A stretch of DNA of 64,000 bases, from assembly GCF_002795805.1 (NCBI RefSeq), contig NZ_CP018799.1, positions 799,001 to 863,000 of the forward strand, written 5' to 3'. The stretch is from Mariprofundus aestuarium (GTDB lineage Bacteria; Pseudomonadota; Zetaproteobacteria; Mariprofundales; Mariprofundaceae). The notes below the pieces were generated by a model. The model saw nothing but the letters and a program-made list of their open reading frames with translations, was not told where the DNA came from and did no database searches. Shown piece after piece: positions 59,606 to 64,000 of this stretch; the first letter of the stretch is position 1; each line of letters starts with the position of its first letter. The translations under genes were made by a program, and so were the position numbers.

Positions 59606-60994
59606 TTAGTCGTCGAAACCGGCTGAGGCGTGGTTTTCGAAGCGGGTGTAGCGATGCACAAAGGTAAGCTTTACATCACCAATCGGACCTTGACGCTGCT
59701 TGGCGATAATGATTTCTGCTAGCCCCTCGTTCTCAGGTTTCTTGTTATAAACCTCATCACGATAGATGAACATGATCACGTCGGCATCCTGCTCGATCGC
59801 ACCGGATTCACGCAGGTCGGACATCACAGGACGTTTGTCGGCACGTTGCTCAAGAGAGCGATTTAGCTGGGAGAGGGCGATGACTGCCACGTCCAGCTCC
59901 TTGGCAAGGCCCTTCAGTGATCGGGATATCTCGGAGACTTCCTGTGCTCTGTTCTCTGAATTGGAACGGCCGCTCATCAGCTGTATATAGTCAATCAGCA
60001 CCATATCGAGGCCTTTGTTCTCGCGTTTAAGACGGCGGCATTTGGAGCGCAGCTCCATCACCGAGATGGCCGGGGTATCATCGATAAAGATCTTCGATTC
60101 TGCCAGTGAGCCACTTGCCGCAGCCAGCTTGCGCCAGTCATCCGAGGAGAAACGCCCTGTTCTTAAATGTTGCATGTCTACGCGAGCTTCACAGGCGAGC
60201 ATACGCATGGCGATCTGCTGGCAGGACATTTCCAGCGAGAATACAGCGACCACGCCGGAGTTTTTGTCGCTCGAACGCATTGCAGCATTCTGGGCGAGGT
60301 TCATTGAGAAGGCGGTTTTACCCATACTTGGGCGGCCGGCGACAATAATCAGGTCGCCGCGCTGCATGCCTGAGGTTCTCTCGTCCAGATCATCAAACCC
60401 GGTTGAAACACCTGTGACCAACTGCTTGTTGGCATAACGCTCTTCAAGTTCTTTGTAGCTCTGTAGCATCAGGTCGCTCATGTTGCTGAAGGCAGGGCGT
60501 GAGCGGTTAAATTTCTCGGCAATGGCAAGGATGTTCTTTTCTGCACTATCGAGGTGTTCGTTGACCGCCAGTCCCGTCTCTTCATAAACGTCGCGGGAAA
60601 CAGTGCTGCAGACAGAGAGAAGCTCGCGAAGCACAGAGCGTTCACGAACGAGATCGGCATAATGTTTTACATTGGCAGAAGTAGGCACGGCCATGACCAG
60701 ATCGGCCAAGTAGGCTTCGCCACCACATGAGGCGAGTTCATCGCGCTGTTCGAGCTGATCCTTGATCGTCAACGCATCGACCGGCTGGCCGCGCGCTGAT
60801 AACTCCTGAATTACATGAAAGACCCGTGCATTGGCATCAACATAGAAGTGTTCTGGCTGCAGTGTGCCTTCCAGACGCTCAAGTGCCTCGGGATCAAGCA
60901 TAATTCCCCCGAGCACCGCCCGCTCAGCGTCATAGGCGTGAGGCGGGATGCGCTCTCTGAGCGTATCGGTGCGCAGGGGAATGGCTTGACTCAA
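59606..60994 (-). CDS. dnaB: Replicative DNA helicase DnaB
   Basis: 462 residues. The N-terminal primase-interacting domain reads PPHAYDAERAVLGGIMLD. The RecA-like motor has Walker A GRPSMGKTAFSMNLA, Walker B VLIDYIQLMSG, SRSLKGLAKELDVAVIALSQLNR and the DLRESGAIEQDADVI motif. No intein is present. It unwinds DNA at the replication fork. Its start overlaps the rplI stop by 4 bp, so it is the last gene of the rpsF operon. Confidence 0.97.
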   Translation of the reverse strand: MSQAIPLRTDTLRERIPPHAYDAERAVLGGIMLDPEALERLEGTLQPEHFYVDANARVFHVIQELSARGQPVDALTIKDQLEQRDELASCGGEAYLADLVMAVPTSANVKHYADLVRERSVLRELLSVCSTVSRDVYEETGLAVNEHLDSAEKNILAIAEKFNRSRPAFSNMSDLMLQSYKELEERYANKQLVTGVSTGFDDLDERTSGMQRGDLIIVAGRPSMGKTAFSMNLAQNAAMRSSDKNSGVVAVFSLEMSCQQIAMRMLACEARVDMQHLRTGRFSSDDWRKLAAASGSLAESKIFIDDTPAISVMELRSKCRRLKRENKGLDMVLIDYIQLMSGRSNSENRAQEVSEISRSLKGLAKELDVAVIALSQLNRSLEQRADKRPVMSDLRESGAIEQDADVIMFIYRDEVYNKKPENEGLAEIIIAKQRQGPIGDVKLTFVHRYTRFENHASAGFDD

Positions 60995-61440
60995 TGCTGT
61001 TCTGAAGTGACCTTGATAGTGAGCTCAGCAGTGACATCCGGGTGCAGACGTACACGGAACTGATGATCGCCAACTACCTTGATCTGGTCGTCCAGCAGGA
61101 TGTTACGACGCTCAACAGGGGAGCCGCTTTCTGTCAGCAGTTCAGCCAGGTCATGGGTGCTGACGGAGCCGTACAGGTGCTTACCATCAGAGGTGGCACG
61201 TACGATTTCCAGAGTCAGAACAGAGAGCTTCTCAGCATCAGTCTTGGCAGTTGCCAGAACTTCATCCTGTTTTTTCTCGAGCTGTGCGCGGCGGCGCTCA
61301 AAAACACTGCGGTTTCCAGCAGTGGCAAGAGAAGCCTTACCATTAGGGATCAGGTAGTTGCGGCCATAACCAGGACGAACATTTACTTCATCGCCAACAT
61401 TTCCCAGACCTTCTACACGTTCTAAAAGAATCAATTGCAT
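60991..61440 (-). CDS. rplI: 50S ribosomal protein L9
   Basis: 149 residues. MQLILLERVEGLGNVGDEV and VRPGYGRNYLIPNGKA are the L9 signature; a long connecting helix and a C-terminal domain (VSTHDLAELL, HQFRVRLHPDVTAELTIKV) follow. GGAGG lies before the ATG at 61438-61440, which decides the start over a frame extending into the previous gene. It is coupled to dnaB by an ATGA overlap. Confidence 0.97.
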   Translation of the reverse strand: MQLILLERVEGLGNVGDEVNVRPGYGRNYLIPNGKASLATAGNRSVFERRRAQLEKKQDEVLATAKTDAEKLSVLTLEIVRATSDGKHLYGSVSTHDLAELLTESGSPVERRNILLDDQIKVVGDHQFRVRLHPDVTAELTIKVTSEQH

Positions 61441-61441
61441 T

Positions 61442-62434
61442 TTATCCTCCAGCAGCCGGAAATCTCCGGCGAAAATCAAACCAAATATCCATCAGGCCAA
61501 CAATCACGAATGGTACGATCATTGCAGACCAGATGAGTAACATCAAATACATCAGGCCGATCGAGAAAGTCAGTCCTTTCGCTTTCAGCCAGCTGTGGGC
61601 AACTGCCACGCCCTGCGCCGCCAACAGACCGCCGGTAACGATCGCGGCATTGGCAACAAGGTATAACAGATCACCTGTAACAATAGACATTAACAGTATC
61701 AAAACGCTAAACAGATACGCCAATGTTTTGTCAAAACTCAGGGTGAGAAAATCTTCCTCATCACCCCGGTAAAAACCGTACTTTTTCGCCAAACGGCGGG
61801 CTAAACCTACATTACCCCACCAGGTCATCCACAGTGATAGTGCCAACAGGCCCGGTAACACTGCTACCATCGACTCCCTGAATAGCTGCATTGCCTGCAT
61901 CTGTTCAGCCGGAATCGATGCCATATCCGCAAACAGCGGCTCCAGAAGCAGGTTAACCCAATCTCTAAGTCCTGCATCCTGTGTGCCCGCAGCTAGCAGT
62001 AATCCGAGAACCACCGCTATGCCAGTGCCGATGGCCACATACTGGGCACTTCGGCGTACGCCTTGGAGCTGCATCAAAACCGTTGCCGAAAGTGCTGGCA
62101 GCAGGCCGTAAAGCAACATGGTCACTAAACCTGCCGAAAGTGAAAAACCACTCAGGGCAGTGACTGCAATTGAAGCAATGGCTGCAACATGCAGAGCAAA
62201 TCTCAATCCTCCGCCAAAGGTAATCAGTGCTACCAGTGCCGGAGTCATTAGATGCAGTGCCATACCCATCGTCATAACCAGCAGGGTTATGACTGGATGC
62301 AATCCCGGTATAACAACCGGAAACCACATTCCAAGCAGCATGATGGTCATCACTGCTGCACAGGAGAGCCGCCGGGTCAGAATGAAGCTGACCAGTGGCG
62401 GCATAGCCTGCGGGGTAGGTGGCTGATTATCCAT
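61442..62434 (-). CDS. DUF2232/YybS-like polytopic membrane protein
   Basis: 330 residues with about eight transmembrane helices. It begins with a Pro-rich cytoplasmic end (MDNQPPTPQAMPPLV). A conserved pattern includes WMTWWGNVGLARRLAKKYGF and the last helices before FDFRRRFPAAGG. DUF2232 proteins sit between rpsR and rplI in many genomes; their function is unknown. The stop is 1 bp before the rplI ATG. Confidence 0.8.
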   Translation of the reverse strand: MDNQPPTPQAMPPLVSFILTRRLSCAAVMTIMLLGMWFPVVIPGLHPVITLLVMTMGMALHLMTPALVALITFGGGLRFALHVAAIASIAVTALSGFSLSAGLVTMLLYGLLPALSATVLMQLQGVRRSAQYVAIGTGIAVVLGLLLAAGTQDAGLRDWVNLLLEPLFADMASIPAEQMQAMQLFRESMVAVLPGLLALSLWMTWWGNVGLARRLAKKYGFYRGDEEDFLTLSFDKTLAYLFSVLILLMSIVTGDLLYLVANAAIVTGGLLAAQGVAVAHSWLKAKGLTFSIGLMYLMLLIWSAMIVPFVIVGLMDIWFDFRRRFPAAGG

Positions 62435-62458
62435 CAGATCACCTTACGACCGACAATA

Positions 62459-62821
62459 TCAATCGTGGTGTAGCGGGGTGAATGCCACCAGAGCCAGAAT
62501 ACGTGCGCGTTTGATCGCAGTAGTCAGGCTACGCTGATGCTTGGCACATGTACCTGTCACACGTGATGGCAGGATTTTGCAACGCTCGGTAATAAAGCCG
62601 CGCAGCATATCCGGGTCCTTGTGATCGATATTCAGGCTCGTGTCTGCACAGAACTTGCAGAATTTACGACGGCTCTGAAAACGGCCCTGTGGACGTGCAC
62701 CCTGTGGGCGGCGCGGACGGTCGCCCTGCGGACGAGCTGGGCGGTCACCCTGTGGACGTTCAGTGCGCTGCGGGCGGTCGCCCTGAGCTGGTGCAGCAGT
62801 TGTTTTTACTTCTTCACTCAT
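62459..62821 (-). CDS. rpsR: 30S ribosomal protein S18 with repetitive N-terminal extension
   Basis: 120 residues; ordinary S18 has about 75. The C-terminal core is normal: [42 protein letters not shown], then [13 protein letters not shown]. The first 50 residues are a low-complexity array of QGDRP/RPQGDRP units rich in Arg, Pro and Gln, which could contact rRNA or mRNA. GAGAAAAC lies before the ATG. It is located after priB in the rpsF-priB-rpsR order. Confidence 0.93.
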   Translation of the reverse strand: MSEEVKTTAAPAQGDRPQRTERPQGDRPARPQGDRPRRPQGARPQGRFQSRRKFCKFCADTSLNIDHKDPDMLRGFITERCKILPSRVTGTCAKHQRSLTTAIKRARILALVAFTPLHHD

Positions 62822-62850
62822 TGTTTTCTCCTAAATCTCTATCTCAGGTA

Positions 62851-63204
62851 CTACTCTGTGATCTCTGTTGATTGTTCTACCAATCGACATGAATCCACCC
62901 AAAGTTCAACCTGTCCCCAGCAAGGTTCACCGTCCCTGCTGTAAAATCGTCTGCGTAAACCGCCTTCAACAACAATATGCTTGCCTTCAAGAGCCGAGAT
63001 AATATTGCATATCTCTCCGGTTGCTCGAAGTGGCATGGGTTGTTGATCCTGAACCCCTGCACGGACCGGGCCCAGTTGCGGACGTGATGTTACCACTTCT
63101 GCAATCAGAGCCAGAGAACCATCCGGTGTCCAGCGTTTACGCAAATTGCGTAGCCGGCCCGAAACTCGGGCGCGGTTAAACTCAGGCGCTTGCGTCTGCT
63201 CCAT
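62851..63204 (-). CDS. priB: PriB-like single-strand DNA-binding protein
   Basis: 117 residues with an OB-fold pattern: FNRARVSGRLRNLRKRWTPDG, LALIAEVVTSRPQ, HIVVEGGLRRRFYSRDG and QVELWVDSCRLVEQ. Gene position between rpsF and rpsR is where primosomal protein N (PriB) lies in beta- and gammaproteobacteria. It would help PriA load DnaB, encoded at the end of the same operon. The start overlaps the end of rpsF by 23 bp; a longer frame inside rpsF is rejected. Confidence 0.75.
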   Translation of the reverse strand: MEQTQAPEFNRARVSGRLRNLRKRWTPDGSLALIAEVVTSRPQLGPVRAGVQDQQPMPLRATGEICNIISALEGKHIVVEGGLRRRFYSRDGEPCWGQVELWVDSCRLVEQSTEITE

Positions 63205-63679
63205 CAGCAGGTGTGGCCTCAGCAACTTTCTCTTCAGCAACAGCTTCAACTACAGCCTCTTCAGCAGGGGCAGCAGCAGCGGCTTCTGCAGCAACGACTG
63301 CAGCAGCTTCAGCTTCAGCTTTCTCTTCAGCTGCAACTTCTTCACGCTTGGCAGCAGCCTGTGCGCGGCGCAGCAGTGGGGATGGGTTGTCAGAAAGTTC
63401 AGTCAGCGACGTGGTCAGGGAGCGGATAATGCGCTCCTCCAGGCTGATTGCATGTTCCAGAGTCTTGATTGCTTCGGCACTGCCGTCGGTTACCAGCAGC
63501 ATGTAGTTTCCACGTTTACGGTTGGCAATAGTGTATGACAACGGACGTGAACCCCAGTTTTCGCGTTTAACGATGCGGCCACCGACTTTTTCGATTTTTT
63601 CGACCAGTGAGTCGGTCAGTGCTTCGGTGTTTTCCTGAGAGATATCAGGATTAACGATAAAAATAGTTTCGTAATACAA
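63182..63679 (-). CDS. rpsF: 30S ribosomal protein S6 with Ala/Glu-rich tail
   Basis: 165 residues from a TTG start with AGGAG 7 nt before it, giving MYYETIFIVNPDISQ. The S6 core runs to about 100 with KVGGRIVKRENWGSRPLSYTI and GNYMLL. The last 60 residues are a low-complexity Ala/Glu/Val tail. S6 binds S18 in the 30S platform. A frame open upstream to 63793 covers the promoter and leader and is rejected. Confidence 0.93.
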   Translation of the reverse strand: MYYETIFIVNPDISQENTEALTDSLVEKIEKVGGRIVKRENWGSRPLSYTIANRKRGNYMLLVTDGSAEAIKTLEHAISLEERIIRSLTTSLTELSDNPSPLLRRAQAAAKREEVAAEEKAEAEAAAVVAAEAAAAAPAEEAVVEAVAEEKVAEATPADGADASA

Positions 63680-63772
63680 AACGGCGCTCCTCTCGGTGTA
63701 CAAACGTACGCCCCGGTACGATAAGCGCGTCCGGAGCAAGGTATGTAGTTTGCATAGTTGCCCATGCAGTGG
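63680..63772 (-). promoter_or_regulatory. Structured rpsF leader
   Basis: On the minus strand the leader of about 93 nt contains CGTAC ... GTACG arms around CGGGGC (63705-63720) and GCGTAC-GTTT-GTACAC (63697-63712), which share bases and so are alternative hairpins close to the Shine-Dalgarno. CCG trinucleotides lie beside them. Proteobacterial rpsF leaders often carry an RNA element bound by the S6-S18 complex for feedback control, and this is a candidate. Confidence 0.45.
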
Positions 63773-63778
63773 CGCCGC

Positions 63779-63806
63779 ATCATAATCAGTCAAATCCCGA
63801 TTGCAA
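63779..63806 (-). promoter_or_regulatory. Sigma-70-like promoter of the rpsF operon
   Basis: On the minus strand TTGCAA (63806-63801), a 16-nt spacer and TATGAT (63784-63779). The transcript would start near 63772 and read through rpsF, priB, rpsR, the DUF2232 gene, rplI and dnaB. Confidence 0.55.
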
Positions 63807-63867
63807 GCATGTGTTGGCTGAAACGCATCTGCTGCGATATGCTGGCTTCTGTTTACTGGAGGTAGTA

Positions 63868-64000
63868 ATGATGAACCTACTGATATTTCTTGTTATTGGT
63901 GCCACTGCAGGCTGGATTGCTGGCCAATTGATGAAAGGGGGCGGTTACGGCCTGATCAGCAATATGGTTATCGGCGTGCTCGGCGCTTTTCTCGGGAAGT
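63868..64000 (+). CDS. GlsB/YeaQ/YmgE-family small membrane protein (cut by window edge)
   Basis: The first 44 codons are present: MMNLLIFLVIGATAGWIAG, then GGGYGLISNMVIGVLGAFLG. This Gly-rich two-helix pattern is the transglycosylase-associated family, normally about 80 residues, with stress-related but unclear function. GGAGG lies 5 nt before ATG 63868. It is divergent from the rpsF operon. Confidence 0.82.
   Translation, partial: MMNLLIFLVIGATAGWIAGQLMKGGGYGLISNMVIGVLGAFLGK

Noticed and set aside
1-64000. CRISPR arrays, insertion sequences, prophage, tRNA or rRNA genes
   Set aside because: No regularly spaced repeats, transposase-like frames, integrases or cloverleaf patterns were noticed on either strand.

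Overview
The window is a dense, mostly housekeeping stretch of a Gram-negative proteobacterial chromosome. It carries outer-membrane biogenesis genes (bamA, an skp/ompH-like gene, lpxD, fabZ, lpxA, lpxI, lpxB), Tat export, TonB systems, a c-type cytochrome and a RegB/RegA redox two-component system. LpxI in place of LpxH, RegBA and the gene orders would fit a chemolithotrophic or microaerophilic lineage such as the Zetaproteobacteria. That placement is inference and was not tested by any search. I see no rRNA, tRNA, CRISPR array, insertion sequence or phage gene.

Layout. 1-1040 (minus): a Rossmann-GAF signalling protein cut by the left edge, with a CheY-like receiver. 1335-2684: tatABC. 2902-10258: one translationally coupled operon of TetR repressor, outer-membrane factor, adaptor, RND pump and a ferredoxin-cyclase fusion. 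10386-10850 (minus): an L,D-transpeptidase-like protein. 10964-16799: hrcA-grpE-dnaK-dnaJ-dapB, with a CIRCE-like operator before hrcA and a sigma-32-like promoter before dnaK. 16823-28859: a metal-uptake and redox island (below). 28932-34014: TPR-sulfotransferase, LexA-like repressor with a Y-family polymerase, a secreted beta-rich protein and a pentapeptide-repeat protein. 34362-48543: rpsB-tsf-pyrH-frr-uppS-cdsA-dxr-rseP-bamA-skp-lpxD-fabZ-lpxA-lpxI-lpxB. 48657-51326: an orphan solute-binding protein, mtgA and a membrane cytochrome c. 51601-59098: yceD-rpmF-plsX-fabHDG-acpP-fabF and a TrpE/PabB-type gene. 59202-59525: a ferredoxin. 59606-63679 (minus): rpsF-priB-rpsR-DUF2232-rplI-dnaB. 63868 onward: a GlsB/YeaQ-type membrane protein cut by the right edge.

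The most interesting part is 16.8-28.9 kb. Five promoters share one rigid architecture: a RegA/RegR-type box (GCGACAATTTGTC-like), then 32-33 nt later the pentamer TTCGC, with a -10-like hexamer just before it and no recognisable -35. They precede regB itself, an OprC/NosA-type copper receptor (C-x3-M motif), exbB-exbD-tonB, a second TonB receptor (two tandem boxes), and a short stretch with no gene that ends in a strong terminator, which is a candidate RegA-controlled small RNA. The second receptor heads a coupled operon encoding a Cys-rich CpxP/Spy-like protein, a His-rich membrane-anchored periplasmic protein, a NapH/CcoG-type polyferredoxin and a DsbD/CcdA-like electron conduit. RegB carries its conserved redox Cys and quinone motif plus a His-rich loop. 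I infer a redox-controlled copper (or other metal) acquisition system that couples uptake to electron delivery into the periplasm.

Other regulatory signals: a LexA-like repressor whose 18-bp palindrome exactly fills the spacer of its own promoter and whose mRNA may be leaderless; a palindrome upstream of the TetR-led efflux operon; a structured rpsF leader; and an intrinsic terminator lying inside the 5' end of the TrpE/PabB-type reading frame.
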